Assembly (NCBI GenBank): GCA_018266755.1
Contig: JAFDZW010000005.1
Location: 310,001-374,000, forward strand
Origin: Bacteroidota bacterium
GTDB lineage: Bacteria > Bacteroidota > Ignavibacteria > Palsa-1295
Direction: 5' to 3'
DNA: 64,000 bases
A model generated the notes under the pieces. It had not been told where the DNA came from, did no database searches, and was given only the letters and a program-made list of their open reading frames with translations. The translations under genes and the position numbers were made by a program. Each line of letters starts with the position of its first letter. Positions within the stretch are counted from its first letter, which is position 1. Of the stretch, positions 24,760 through 33,180 are shown piece after piece.

Positions 24760-26985
24760 TCACTCAATGATCGAGAACGATGCCGTCTCAACGCCATTGT
24801 CAGTATCAACGCTCATTGTGTATTTTCCGGGCGGCAGGTCCGGCAATGTGATCAATTGATCTTCTCCTGCCTTCCCATCGCACTGTTGTGACAATACTTT
24901 GCCACCATCACCGTTGCAGACAATCACATTCGTGATCACATCGGCGCAGCGAACACATAAGATCTTCTGATCGCCATTCTTCTCAATGAACAATGTTACC
25001 TTCCTGTTCGCGCTTGTTTCTGCTTCATATAGTTTCTCATCTTTGTCCGTTGAACGAAAGAGACCGCTAATAATATATTGTGCAGCATAGATCAATGCGT
25101 ATGCTGGCTGATGCATGACAAGCTTAACAAAGCCAAAGCCGAAAGCGAACATAACTCCGAAGACAAGGGCACTCATCCCAGATTCCCATAGCTCAGACTC
25201 TCTGAATTCCTTTCTGAACAACGCGACCGCACCAACTCGCCAGTTCGAAGGGTCTGCCTGAATTGTCCCAAATCTGTCTGAGAACCAGAACATCAGGAAG
25301 CTACCGCTGAACATGGACGCAACAAGTTGATCATTCCCTTCTGAACGCCCTGCTGCGTAGGAATAGAACAGATACTCGATGAGCAAAACGGAGCTAAGCA
25401 GATAAAGAAGATGAATCTTCAAGCTATGTGCCGAGAACTTCCGATCAGGCGAGTAGTATGGTGAGATGCTTAACGCATTCGAAACAAATATTGCATACTG
25501 CGCCACACAGAACACCATGAAGACAAGACTGATCCAGCTGGCGCTCTTCACAGCCGGACTCAGGAGCCAGAAATCAAAGAAGCCATGACAAAGTGCTGCA
25601 AGAAGAAGACCGCCCAAGAACCCATATCGAATCCGCGACTTTCCTTTGTACCTTGAAAGAATGATCCCGTATGCGACAATTGAAGAGAAGAACATATGGC
25701 CGAACACACTGATCAATGCCCTGCCATGAACAATGTTGATAGCATCTCTTTCAAAATACATCAAGTTCTCCACGAATGCAAATCCAAGCGCGGAAACCGA
25801 AGCATATATGATGAAGTCGATTGGTTCAGCTATTTCATCCTTGAATAAGAGCAAGCCGATCAATAATGGCAGGATCTTTACACTTTCCTCGATCAGTCCT
25901 ATCCCAAAAACACAGTAAAGAGCATCTGTCAGGATATTCGAGTGATAGTTACTTCCGATGAGATGACTGAGATAATCGTACAATGGAAAGGCGATGATCG
26001 AGCAAAGCATACCCAATACACACGTACCGATCAAATACCGCCATTTTTCGGATCCATACAGATCAATATCACGAAGATAGACAAGCCATGCTATTAGGAT
26101 CAGTAATGCTGCAATAAAACCCTGCCAATTCAAATTGACCTCCAATGTCCTGAACAGTCCGTTGATATACCCAATGAAGTCATTCGTATTGAAATATGCA
26201 AGCCTGAAAACTTCTGAAGGGCAATATTGAAGCATTCGAGGATCATGGCTCAGAACCTTTACGACTTCCTCCCACTGATCAGTAAGGACCAAGCATTTAA
26301 GCAGATTGCTTGCAGCGCCGGGAAGATTGCCATTCAATGCTATTTCATTCCGGAAGAACGTTTCGGCTCGTCGTATCGAATCTGCGTTAGCTGTTTCATG
26401 TGACATCGCTATACCCAGATACACATGACCAATGGAATTGTTGAGATATTTGAGCGACCTATTTTTGACGCTGGCGAACGCGGCAAGTGCTTCTGGGTAA
26501 TGCTTCAAATGGCTTTGAATCAATCCTAAGCAATAGAACCCGATGTCGGCTTGGCCTTGATCAGATCTCCTCGACCATTGGTAATAGTGTTGCGTGAGTG
26601 AATCATCATTCCGATAGGTTACTTTCTTTGAATCATCATCCTTGACTTCATCCGGCATTGACATATGTGAATCAATTAGCCAGAAATGATTGTCGATATT
26701 CAGCGAATCTCCAGTTCGTAAGTCGTCAAGGATCGCAAGAGCATGGCTCGGCCAATTGTGATCGTCGTAATATTTGGCTTGTTCGAGCCTGCTGAGATGA
26801 TCAAGTGATGCTGGACGTATAAAGAAGACGTTGACAACGACGACAGCTGCAACTAATGCAGTGAAGATAGCCAGTATTGGTCTGCGAAAGTACCAGTGCT
26901 TTTCATCTGTCTGCTCGATGAAGATGCCTTTCAGCCGTTGCAGTAGGTCTTCAGTTGCAGGATCTTTAGCTTCTGTTTCAGGCAT
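24760..26985 (-). CDS. prsW: PrsW-family glutamic intramembrane protease with N-terminal TPR-like region, 741 aa
   Basis: The C-terminal half is a PrsW-type membrane domain: EESVK (Glu366-Glu367, Lys370), ENLMY (Glu406, Tyr410), GHMFFS (His430), and HGFFDF (His467, Asp471) lie on successive transmembrane helices. Known PrsW proteins cleave membrane-bound substrates such as anti-sigma factors. A first membrane segment is at about 38-57. Residues 60-280 between it and the next are soluble and helical with TPR-like pairs (YCLGLIQSHLKHYPEALAAF, GHVYLGIAMSHETAN). The last about 100 residues are cytoplasmic or periplasmic beta-rich (LFIEKNGDQKILCV, MSVDTDNGVETASF). A TPR-like insert is not part of the short PrsW I know. 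It ends a five-gene operon. Confidence 0.75.
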   Translation of the reverse strand: MPETEAKDPATEDLLQRLKGIFIEQTDEKHWYFRRPILAIFTALVAAVVVVNVFFIRPASLDHLSRLEQAKYYDDHNWPSHALAILDDLRTGDSLNIDNHFWLIDSHMSMPDEVKDDDSKKVTYRNDDSLTQHYYQWSRRSDQGQADIGFYCLGLIQSHLKHYPEALAAFASVKNRSLKYLNNSIGHVYLGIAMSHETANADSIRRAETFFRNEIALNGNLPGAASNLLKCLVLTDQWEEVVKVLSHDPRMLQYCPSEVFRLAYFNTNDFIGYINGLFRTLEVNLNWQGFIAALLILIAWLVYLRDIDLYGSEKWRYLIGTCVLGMLCSIIAFPLYDYLSHLIGSNYHSNILTDALYCVFGIGLIEESVKILPLLIGLLLFKDEIAEPIDFIIYASVSALGFAFVENLMYFERDAINIVHGRALISVFGHMFFSSIVAYGIILSRYKGKSRIRYGFLGGLLLAALCHGFFDFWLLSPAVKSASWISLVFMVFCVAQYAIFVSNALSISPYYSPDRKFSAHSLKIHLLYLLSSVLLIEYLFYSYAAGRSEGNDQLVASMFSGSFLMFWFSDRFGTIQADPSNWRVGAVALFRKEFRESELWESGMSALVFGVMFAFGFGFVKLVMHQPAYALIYAAQYIISGLFRSTDKDEKLYEAETSANRKVTLFIEKNGDQKILCVRCADVITNVIVCNGDGGKVLSQQCDGKAGEDQLITLPDLPPGKYTMSVDTDNGVETASFSIIE

Positions 26986-27000
26986 GATGTTAATCGACGA

Positions 27001-27435
27001 CTACTTCTTAATGGATGTCCCGGTCGTATTTCCGTGTTTGTCCTTGTGAACGATAGTGTTGCCATTGACAACGTCTCTCCCAGTTGCATTGCCATGAGCA
27101 TCTTTGTATATGACCTCGTTTCCCTGTCTGGTAGCGCTGCCTATTGCATTGCCGTTCTGATCCTTGTATATGGTGATATTCTTCTGTTGAACAGCCGATC
27201 CTGTGGTGTTGCCGTGACTATCCCTATAAGTTGTCCGATCATTCCTATTCTCCTCATAGCCGATTGTATTTCCGTGCCGATCCTTATTCACCGTCATATT
27301 CCCTTTTTGCTGCGACGTACCAACAGAATTGCCGTGAGCATCTTTGTGCGTTGTCGTGACGGTTTTTTGACCGAATGCACAAGGAGCGCTTGTGACGACT
27401 GCTAAGACGAGCAAAGAGTACAGTAGTGTTTTCAT
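27001..27435 (-). CDS. Exported repeat protein with six 20-residue repeats, 144 aa
   Basis: A signal peptide (LLYSLLVLAVVTSAPCAFG) is followed by about six copies of a 20-residue unit with the pattern T-x-x-KD-x-HGN-x-x-G, for example NKDRHGNTIG, YKDQNGNAIG and HKDKHGNTTG. The repeat also shows at DNA level as an about 60-bp period. The repeating KD...HGN...G gives a fibrous or solenoid surface, possibly metal- or polysaccharide-binding, but no family is certain. Its ATG overlaps the stop of the DUF4116-like gene by four bases (ATGA), so translation is coupled. PrsW follows after 15 bp. The repeats look intact, with no frameshift. Confidence 0.6.
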   Translation of the reverse strand: MKTLLYSLLVLAVVTSAPCAFGQKTVTTTHKDAHGNSVGTSQQKGNMTVNKDRHGNTIGYEENRNDRTTYRDSHGNTTGSAVQQKNITIYKDQNGNAIGSATRQGNEVIYKDAHGNATGRDVVNGNTIVHKDKHGNTTGTSIKK

Positions 27436-27641
27436 GATCGGTGGTTAGTATGATGATCGCGTTCGACCGCTGCTTTTTGCACAGATTGGAAAGGGTTACT
27501 TATGAACTGAATCGTCTCCGGGTCATTGTTGACAGCCAGCAGTTGAAGATCTTCCGTTTGATTAGCGATGTCTTTGATCGACATCGGATCTCCATCGACT
27601 GCCTTAAGATCAGCGATTGATACTCGGAGTATGTCGCTCAT
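27432..27641 (-). CDS. DUF4116-like small protein, 69 aa
   Basis: The product has no signal peptide and contains LQLLAVNNDPETIQFISNP followed by SVQKAAVERD, which recalls the helical repeat of DUF4116 proteins (a hydrophobic pair, an Ala-Val, then a short Asn-rich turn). The match is partial, so this is a tentative call. The coding region ends inside the ATG of the 144-aa repeat protein, and the gene before it ends ten bases upstream. It is thus the third of the five tightly packed genes of the PrsW operon. No catalytic residue is visible. Confidence 0.45.
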   Translation of the reverse strand: MSDILRVSIADLKAVDGDPMSIKDIANQTEDLQLLAVNNDPETIQFISNPFQSVQKAAVERDHHTNHRS

Positions 27642-27650
27642 TGAATCCGT

Positions 27651-28049
27651 TTACTTTCCTTCTTGGGAATCGTCATCGTCCAGATGATATGCAAGATTCA
27701 TTGCTTCCTGCCGTTGAAGGAGAAATGCGCTGATATGCGTGTTCGTTTGAATATTGTTAACAGATGATAGCAGAGCGCCAATACCTATTAGCGTCAGTGC
27801 ATTCACGAGCAAGAGAGCGGCGACCATTGCAGTCAACATTCCGAAACCAAGTGATTGCGCTCCAGTTTGCCCGGCGAATAGCTGGTAGATCAAGTACGCC
27901 GAAAACAACGCAACTACAAGACCAACAGCTGAAAGGATCACACTGTACGCCGACCCGATAATTCGCTGAACTTGCGCTTCTCGAAAGTCACCAACTGATG
28001 GACCGCGTTTCTTGGAAGCAGTATTGTTTTCCGGTAGAGTCATAGTCAT
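27651..28049 (-). CDS. Two-helix membrane protein of unknown function, 132 aa
   Basis: Two hydrophobic segments (about 38-58, VILSAVGLVVALFSAYLIYQL, and about 71-95, GMLTAMVAALLLVNALTLIGIG) are framed by polar ends. The C-terminus is acidic (LDDDDSQEGK). AAGGA lies just upstream of the first ATG at 28049, and a second ATG two codons later gives better spacing. It is the second gene of the PrsW operon, between the OB-fold lipoprotein and the DUF4116-like peptide. It could be a PrsW substrate or partner by context only. Confidence 0.5.
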   Translation of the reverse strand: MTMTLPENNTASKKRGPSVGDFREAQVQRIIGSAYSVILSAVGLVVALFSAYLIYQLFAGQTGAQSLGFGMLTAMVAALLLVNALTLIGIGALLSSVNNIQTNTHISAFLLQRQEAMNLAYHLDDDDSQEGK

Positions 28050-28083
28050 ATTCCTTCTTTACGTGGTTATTCATGATCGCCCG

Positions 28084-28716
28084 TCAGTCCATCTTCTTGC
28101 CGACCGACGCAGTGATTACTGCCGCTGGTGCTTTCGCTGACTTGATGTGATAAACACCCATAAACTTTCCTGTGAAGGCTACATTGTCTCCTGCCTTAAG
28201 ATGTGTAAACGCAGGTATGGTTTTGTAAGATGTTCCATTTTGGCCGCACAAGAAGATAATCCCATCAGGAAACATATTGCCAACACAGACCATTATCCCA
28301 CTTTCGTCCTTTGTTTCCATTGGCTGACCTTTATCGTCACCTTTCACAGTCGCACTAAATGTATACTCTCTTCCTGCGAACATCTCCTCATTTTCGACCA
28401 TCTCGTTAAACCGCCTCATCTGCGTCATGACATCTGCTATGTAACCAAGCTTGGTCGCGGAGCCACTTTTCTCTTCCTTGCCATCAGTGATGCGTTTGAG
28501 CGAATCAACCTGCGCCTGAAGGACGGCCACAGCAGATTCTGCATTAGACTTATCCGGTGCAACCGCTGGTGGTGGAGTCATCATTGAATCGCTGCTCGGT
28601 CTCGTATCCACGGACTTCTGAGCAGTTGCCTTTCCTTCGTCAGTCTTACCGCAGCCGATGAATGTTGTGATACAGATCACAATGGCGATATACTTCAATT
28701 GATGTAGATGTGTCAT
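28084..28716 (-). CDS. OB-fold-like lipoprotein, about 210 aa
   Basis: The signal sequence ends in FIGC, a lipobox. A short coiled coil (ESAVAVLQAQVDSLKRI) follows. The C-terminal about 100 residues form five strands with turns, with ATVKGDDKG, GIMVCVGNM, TSYKTIPAF and HLKAGDNVAFTGKF, in the order seen in tRNA_anti-like OB-fold lipoproteins. The start ATG at 28716 replaces an upstream TTG. It is the first gene of the PrsW operon, reading away from the XRE regulator. Its promoter must lie in the 124-bp divergent region with the 19-bp dyad. Confidence 0.6.
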   Translation of the reverse strand: MTHLHQLKYIAIVICITTFIGCGKTDEGKATAQKSVDTRPSSDSMMTPPPAVAPDKSNAESAVAVLQAQVDSLKRITDGKEEKSGSATKLGYIADVMTQMRRFNEMVENEEMFAGREYTFSATVKGDDKGQPMETKDESGIMVCVGNMFPDGIIFLCGQNGTSYKTIPAFTHLKAGDNVAFTGKFMGVYHIKSAKAPAAVITASVGKKMD

Positions 28717-28787
28717 GATGATCAACGAATAGTAAATGATGCCGTCTTATGCCTGCAATTTTCAGTTCAAGCCAAGAAAATGTCATA

Positions 28788-28806
28788 TTTGATGTACTAC
28801 ATCAAA
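28788..28806. promoter_or_regulatory. Perfect 19-bp dyad, likely operator of the XRE regulator
   Basis: TTTGATGTA (28788-28796), one central base, then TACATCAAA (28798-28806) form a perfect palindrome. It sits 34 bp in front of the XRE gene's ATG and 72 bp in front of the divergent lipoprotein start, between the two. Such a spacing is what autoregulating XRE repressors use. Confidence 0.6.
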
Positions 28807-28840
28807 CCCTTTCAAACGAATATACGGCATATTTGCGTCG

Positions 28841-29050
28841 ATGGACGCAAGGAAAATCATAGGGATCAACATTCGGCGATTCAGGAAGGAAATCGACTGG
28901 ACTCAAGAGAAACTTGCGGTCAGACTTAAAGTCTCAAACGAATTCATCAGTAGGCTCGAACACGGTACTGAATATCCAAGCATTAGGCTGTTGGAGCAAA
29001 TGGCAAAGCTCGTTGATCACAAACTTTTCGAGTTCTTCATCGAACATTGA
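28841..29050 (+). CDS. XRE-family transcriptional regulator, 69 aa
   Basis: The whole protein is one HTH_3 domain: IGINIRRFRKEIDWTQEKLAVRLKV, then SNEFISRLEHGTEYPSIRLLEQMAKL. The recognition helix is ISRLEHG and the domain is complete at 69 residues, the usual size of a stand-alone lambda-repressor-like regulator. It probably represses its own gene and perhaps the divergent PrsW operon through the 19-bp dyad in the gap. No effector domain is present. Confidence 0.85.
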   Translation: MDARKIIGINIRRFRKEIDWTQEKLAVRLKVSNEFISRLEHGTEYPSIRLLEQMAKLVDHKLFEFFIEH

Positions 29051-29056
29051 AGCAAT

Positions 29057-29103
29057 AAAAAAACCGGCCAGCAACCATCTCTGATCACCGACCGGGCTTT
29101 ATT
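29057..29103. terminator. Possible weak bidirectional terminator
   Basis: Between the convergent XRE and 29117 genes an A-run is followed by CCGGCC and, about 25 bases on, GACCGGGC and a T-run. The arms pair imperfectly, so this is tentative. Confidence 0.35.
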
Positions 29104-29116
29104 TGTGAGACCACTC

Positions 29117-29623
29117 TTAGTTTACCGAGAATCCGGGCATTTCATCAAAATAATCATCCTCGTCGTCTTCGATAACAATCTCGTAGCTATTTGCTCTAAT
29201 CTCTTCTGCTTCTGCCTTTGTATCAAGGCCGAACACCGACTCGATATACCCTTCGATTACACCTACTGAACCGGGCACAATCAATCGAATATCCTGAATC
29301 TTCCAAGTATGATCTGAGGATCGGGCAATCTTCAGATACGCCTGTTGACCGCGATCTTCTTTGTCATTTGGGTCAAAGAGGATTATTTCGAGTCTACCAT
29401 GATCCCTGCAGTCGGATAGATGACACGTTATGATGTCATAGTGCAAGCCTTTGTTCAGAAATTCCAGCAAGATCCATTCTGCATTAGGCAACTTCACGAT
29501 TTCGTCTGCAAAATACCTACTCATGTCGACATGATAAGGATTTTGTGAATAGCTGCTCAACAATTGTTCTAAGAGCATTGCCGGACTAATAATGCGAGTA
29601 AACGTATTTGTATTCGTCTTCAT
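29117..29623 (-). CDS. Small orphan protein, about 168 aa
   Basis: A mixed alpha-beta protein with no signal peptide. It opens MKTNTNTFTRIISPAML and has a strand-turn-strand block (GRLEIILFDPND, QAYLKIARSSDHTWKIQDIRL). The end is strongly acidic (VIEDDEDDYFDE). The chosen ATG at 29623 has GGAGA seven bases upstream. The frame before it is open to 29653. It is the last of three similar-sized genes read leftwards (30775, 30236, 29623). None is recognised. They lie between the PrsW operon and the replication module and may be cargo of that element. Confidence 0.45.
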   Translation of the reverse strand: MKTNTNTFTRIISPAMLLEQLLSSYSQNPYHVDMSRYFADEIVKLPNAEWILLEFLNKGLHYDIITCHLSDCRDHGRLEIILFDPNDKEDRGQQAYLKIARSSDHTWKIQDIRLIVPGSVGVIEGYIESVFGLDTKAEAEEIRANSYEIVIEDDEDDYFDEMPGFSVN

Positions 29624-29792
29624 ATTTGGTCTCCGTATATGATGATTTCTCAATATTGATCAGCACCGTGCCGATCTTCATTATAACTATTACCATATTT
29701 CGTTTTTACCAAAATATTCTGAGACCATTTTACACTATTACGATCATCGAGCGAACGGTATTAGGTGATATTGATACGATCCGGAATCACTC

Positions 29793-30236
29793 TCACGATT
29801 CATCACTTAATGTCTTCGCTCGTGGCACAACGGCAAGCACAAACCGATCATTCTCTTTTGCAAGTCGCAGTGTGACTGCATAATCTTCTCCGTCATTCGG
29901 GCGAACCTGACATTCGACGGTTGCTACCTTGTTCCGAATCTTTGCCGACAACAATTTGACATAATCATTCGCGAGGATCGTAAGACTCTTTCTCAGATCT
30001 TGTTCGGACAGCTCATTGCTGGATAGGTATTTGAGAGCAATCAATGCGTTCGTTTCGTCCTCTGAATCCAGAATTGCTCCGGCTTCAGATAAGCGAAATA
30101 GTCGTATTGCAGTGTCCCTGATTGAATCGACAATGGCATCATCTATTGGCGATGATTTTTGCCCGGTCACAAAGTTGACATGAATTACATTGGTTGAGTT
30201 GTTTTCGGTAATGTTGGTAGATTGCTCTGTGGGCAT
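29793..30236 (-). CDS. Small orphan protein, 147 aa
   Basis: An unstructured, Asn/Thr-rich N-terminus (TEQSTNITENNSTN) is followed by a helical and strand-rich remainder (IRDTAIRLFRLSEAG, RKSLTILANDYVKLL, DYAVTLRLAKENDRFVLAVV). The ATG at 30236 is the only reasonable start. Lies 29 bp after the 30266 gene's stop. No known domain. Confidence 0.45.
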   Translation of the reverse strand: MPTEQSTNITENNSTNVIHVNFVTGQKSSPIDDAIVDSIRDTAIRLFRLSEAGAILDSEDETNALIALKYLSSNELSEQDLRKSLTILANDYVKLLSAKIRNKVATVECQVRPNDGEDYAVTLRLAKENDRFVLAVVPRAKTLSDES

Positions 30237-30265
30237 AATGGTTGTGAGTGAAGTTGAAAATGTGT

Positions 30266-30775
30266 TTAGGTATTGTCTGCGATTGTAAGCATCGTTACTA
30301 AGAGATCGACATTGTCGAGGACGTTTACAGTCCTGAACTTGCCCTTCTCATTTTGCTGCATTAAGAAGCATATCGTATCACTTCTGCCATCATCGGAGAT
30401 CTGGACGATTGCATGGTTTTTGTAGGCTACGATATTGAGCGGCACGGAATCGCGAATGCCCTTGACTTTTGTAAGATATCCAAGAATTGCGGATGTTGCC
30501 GCACCCGGAACAAAGAAGTCTTGCGCCTGCTCGATGAGATCCGGGATTGCTGCTGGATCGTCGTTCACAGCCGACGCGATTGATAAGATCTGTTCGATGG
30601 GGTATAGGAGCAACTCCTCGATGGTCTGATGACGAATATTTGTACCATAATGGCGCTTGCCTTGCGAATCCGTCGACACAAGAGTCGTTGGCTGCTCGAA
30701 TATGGGTATCCGGTCGATGTTTAGCTCTTTGAGTACAATCATATTCTGCTTCGGTCTAAATGTGTGCTTGTCCAT
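30266..30775 (-). CDS. Small orphan protein, 169 aa
   Basis: The product begins MDKHTFRPKQNMIVLKEL and has repeating amphipathic helices (TIEELLLYPIEQILSIASA, AAIPDLIEQAQDFF) and strands (PLNIVAYKNHAIVQIS, TVNVLDNVDLLVTML). No signal peptide or membrane segment is present. It is the first gene of the three-gene set and follows the second RHH gene by 73 bp on the same strand. No family can be given. Confidence 0.45.
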   Translation of the reverse strand: MDKHTFRPKQNMIVLKELNIDRIPIFEQPTTLVSTDSQGKRHYGTNIRHQTIEELLLYPIEQILSIASAVNDDPAAIPDLIEQAQDFFVPGAATSAILGYLTKVKGIRDSVPLNIVAYKNHAIVQISDDGRSDTICFLMQQNEKGKFRTVNVLDNVDLLVTMLTIADNT

Positions 30776-30848
30776 TCATCATCCTATTATAAATCAGCTG
30801 GTACGATGATAGCGTTCACTTCTGCTTGCATCATGATCTGCATCTGCT

Positions 30849-31088
30849 TCATTCGTTTGGATTGTTTGGCAATGCCTTTTCAGTTGTTGTCGGGTCGTGG
30901 AAGTCGTTTGCACGGATGATTGAATCAATTATCATTTCCGATCTCGTGTATTTCAGCAATTTGTCTTCAGTGCTATTTGCGATGACTGTCTTTGCTATGC
31001 TTTTATCAATAGCGGCAACCAACCATCCCGGACAATGGAAGGATATGTGCTGCGCTTTTGGTAATGTTGATACAATGGTCTGTTCCAT
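30849..31088 (-). CDS. Ribbon-helix-helix-like DNA-binding protein, 79 aa (paralogue of the 33921 gene)
   Basis: The middle reads FHCPGWLVAAIDKSI, then LLKYTRSEMIIDSII, a short beta strand followed by two helices as in RHH proteins. The stretch YTR-x-x-(I/L) and the following helix recur in the product of 33921-34133. AGGAG lies eight bases before the ATG at 31088. It lies between the primase-helicase terminator and the orphan-gene set. A dimer would bind a short palindrome. Such proteins are typical repressors of copy number or partition on plasmids. Confidence 0.55.
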   Translation of the reverse strand: MEQTIVSTLPKAQHISFHCPGWLVAAIDKSIAKTVIANSTEDKLLKYTRSEMIIDSIIRANDFHDPTTTEKALPNNPNE

Positions 31089-31192
31089 ACGACTTACTCC
31101 TAATGAATGTTGAATGATGATATTGATAAATACCGCAATAAATGCGATGGTGTCACTTTGTCATGATTTTCATGGAGGATAGTGAAAAAGGA

Positions 31193-31235
31193 ATCGGCTG
31201 CAATAGTCCGGTGGAAGACTACCAGCAGCCGATTG
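31193..31235 (-). terminator. Terminator of the primase-helicase gene
   Basis: AATCGGCTGC (31193-31202) pairs with GCAGCCGATT (31226-31235), loop 23 bases. On the minus strand the stem is followed by CCTTTTTC. It begins about 20 bp after the stop at 31256. Confidence 0.65.
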
Positions 31236-31255
31236 TTAGGGATAAAGGGTCTACT

Positions 31256-33127
31256 TTAGTTGAGCGAAGGCTGTGAAGTCCCGATTGAGAGTGGATCTGT
31301 TTGCAAAGCATTCGGCTTCTTTTTCAAGACTGGTTCAGAGTCTTCACTAAAACGCATCGTCTTCCGGTTCATCATGAATGGTACGTCGCCTTTGCCACCT
31401 TTGCGGTTCTTCGTGATTGTAATCGTAACGTTTACCATTTCTGGACTCTTCACTTCGCGTTCATCATCCTGCCATATTGACAGCATGAAATCAGCTGCTT
31501 CTGCTATGCTTCCCGAATCACGGCTACTGTTAATATCTGGCCGTTCGTTATCTGCCTTACTTTTGTTTATCTGCGTCAAGAATATGATCGGCACATCCAG
31601 CTGTTTGGCGAGATCCTTGATGCTTCTGGCAGCACTCGATACGCGTTCGTAAAGATTATTCCCCACGCCCTGTACGAGTCCAAGATAGTCGATTACGACC
31701 AGCCCGGTCTTTTTTTGGTATATTGATTGTTCGGCGAATTCGATGTATTGTCGAATCTTGTCGATTGTCAAGCCACTTTTCTCAATCGTATATAGATTCG
31801 GCAACTTTGAGAATATCATCTTTGCCAGTTCTGGTATCCCGTCAGTGCTTTCGATGAAGGATTGTTCCACCGTCGCACCCTGCAATTCAAGTTCAATCTG
31901 AATCGCACGTTCCACGACACTAACTATCGGCATTTCCATCGAGAAGAACAAGACTGGCTGACCTGTCGCCTTTGCATAGTTATGCGCGAAATTCTGCGCT
32001 CCCGCAGATTTGCCGCCACCAGCTTTGCCTTGTACTACTAATACTTCTCCGGGAGCAATGCCACGTAGTTTGCTGTCAAGAATCGGATAGCCCGTCATAA
32101 CCTTACGTTCGCTAATCCGCTGAGAATACTGCCAGTACTTTTCCACTGCTTCCTGTATGCTGTAAATATCCTCGCTCAGATCACCTTTTGACACATCTGC
32201 GTATCGCGCATAGGCTTTTTCAACGACTCCAATCAATTCTTGTTCTGACATTGGCGGTTCGTTGTGTTTATTCCACATTCGCAAAATAGCTTCGGCTTCA
32301 AATTCCTTCATCCCACGCTGAATCAAGGTTCCGCACAATTGCATTGCCGAGCGATTTCGTGCTCCGTCAGATACTCCTCGGAGTAACTCTTCAAAGTTCG
32401 CCTTCGGAGATCGGCGCTCTGTGCTTTCTTCTTGTACTTTCGACTTCACCGTGAAGTCATGCTTTGACCACTTTTGGTACAAATCAACGAGCGTTGGAAG
32501 CTCTTTACACTCATACGCAGGGAAGACAAAATCAAGTCTTGGCGATGCTGCAAGCTTTCTGATCGCTTCAGTATCCAGCGATTTCAGTTCAATATATGAC
32601 AAGGGAATCTTGAACAAACCTGACTTGCTATTTTTCGTATTCGGTAAGCGCAATAGACTTGTTGTCGAATAAATGGAGTCATCCATGTAGGTAAATGTGC
32701 CTGCAATATCATCAACGATTCCTGCTGCTATCTGTGAGAAATTATACCGTGGCGTAATCGCTCCGAATAGCTCAATTGGTAAAAACACGTGAAATCCTTT
32801 GCACCCGGAATAATAGATGCGCAGGCAGTTTGGATCAATGCCAAAATGTGCATCGAGATACATGCAGAACTTAATCGTTTCCTCCTGCACTGCTCGTAAA
32901 TTATCCTTGCAATCAAAATCAAATGGCAAAGCATGAGCAGTGTGTTTACCTGCATACGCCTTCACCGATCCGGTTCGATTAACCCAGAAGCTGAAATCTT
33001 CATCAAAATCAAATACTGACCGATAGCAATCCGTACGACCAACTGGCATTTGCACCGACTCACAGTTGACGACCGTATTACGATTTTGCACTCCACCAAT
33101 TACTAACTCACAATAACTGTACTTCAT
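31256..33127 (-). CDS. Replicative primase-helicase (AEP primase, PriCT, DnaB), 623 aa
   Basis: The N-terminal about 200 residues carry the archaeo-eukaryotic primase (AEP) motifs: DFDC (Asp70, Asp72), SGCKGFHVFLP at 107-117, and a later Asp149-Asp150 with RLPNTKNSKSG and FKIPL. A PriCT-1-like helical linker follows (NRSAMQLCGTLIQRGM, EAILRMWNKHN). From about residue 340 the DnaB-type RecA domain has Walker A GKAGGGKS at 367-374, Walker B VVIDYLGL, then IFLTQINK and SRDSGSIAEAADFMLSI. This fusion primes and unwinds in one polypeptide. It is a hallmark of plasmid, phage and satellite replication, and needs no host DnaG. It lies 54 bp after the initiator gene. Confidence 0.85.
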   Translation of the reverse strand: MKYSYCELVIGGVQNRNTVVNCESVQMPVGRTDCYRSVFDFDEDFSFWVNRTGSVKAYAGKHTAHALPFDFDCKDNLRAVQEETIKFCMYLDAHFGIDPNCLRIYYSGCKGFHVFLPIELFGAITPRYNFSQIAAGIVDDIAGTFTYMDDSIYSTTSLLRLPNTKNSKSGLFKIPLSYIELKSLDTEAIRKLAASPRLDFVFPAYECKELPTLVDLYQKWSKHDFTVKSKVQEESTERRSPKANFEELLRGVSDGARNRSAMQLCGTLIQRGMKEFEAEAILRMWNKHNEPPMSEQELIGVVEKAYARYADVSKGDLSEDIYSIQEAVEKYWQYSQRISERKVMTGYPILDSKLRGIAPGEVLVVQGKAGGGKSAGAQNFAHNYAKATGQPVLFFSMEMPIVSVVERAIQIELELQGATVEQSFIESTDGIPELAKMIFSKLPNLYTIEKSGLTIDKIRQYIEFAEQSIYQKKTGLVVIDYLGLVQGVGNNLYERVSSAARSIKDLAKQLDVPIIFLTQINKSKADNERPDINSSRDSGSIAEAADFMLSIWQDDEREVKSPEMVNVTITITKNRKGGKGDVPFMMNRKTMRFSEDSEPVLKKKPNALQTDPLSIGTSQPSLN

Positions 33128-33160
33128 ATTTCATTGTCCTTTCATATTGTTCATTCTCAG

Positions 33161-33179
33161 CTGTAATACTGTATTACAG
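33161..33179. promoter_or_regulatory. Perfect dyad CTGTAATA/TATTACAG in the initiator-helicase gap
   Basis: CTGTAATA (33161-33168), then CTG, then TATTACAG (33172-33179) form a perfect 8-bp palindrome with a three-base centre, in the 53-bp gap between the initiator stop and the primase-helicase start. The core GTATTAC recurs at 33075, 33807 and 34164 on the plus strand, so this could be an RHH operator or an iteron-like origin site. Confidence 0.5.
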
Positions 33180-33180
33180 A

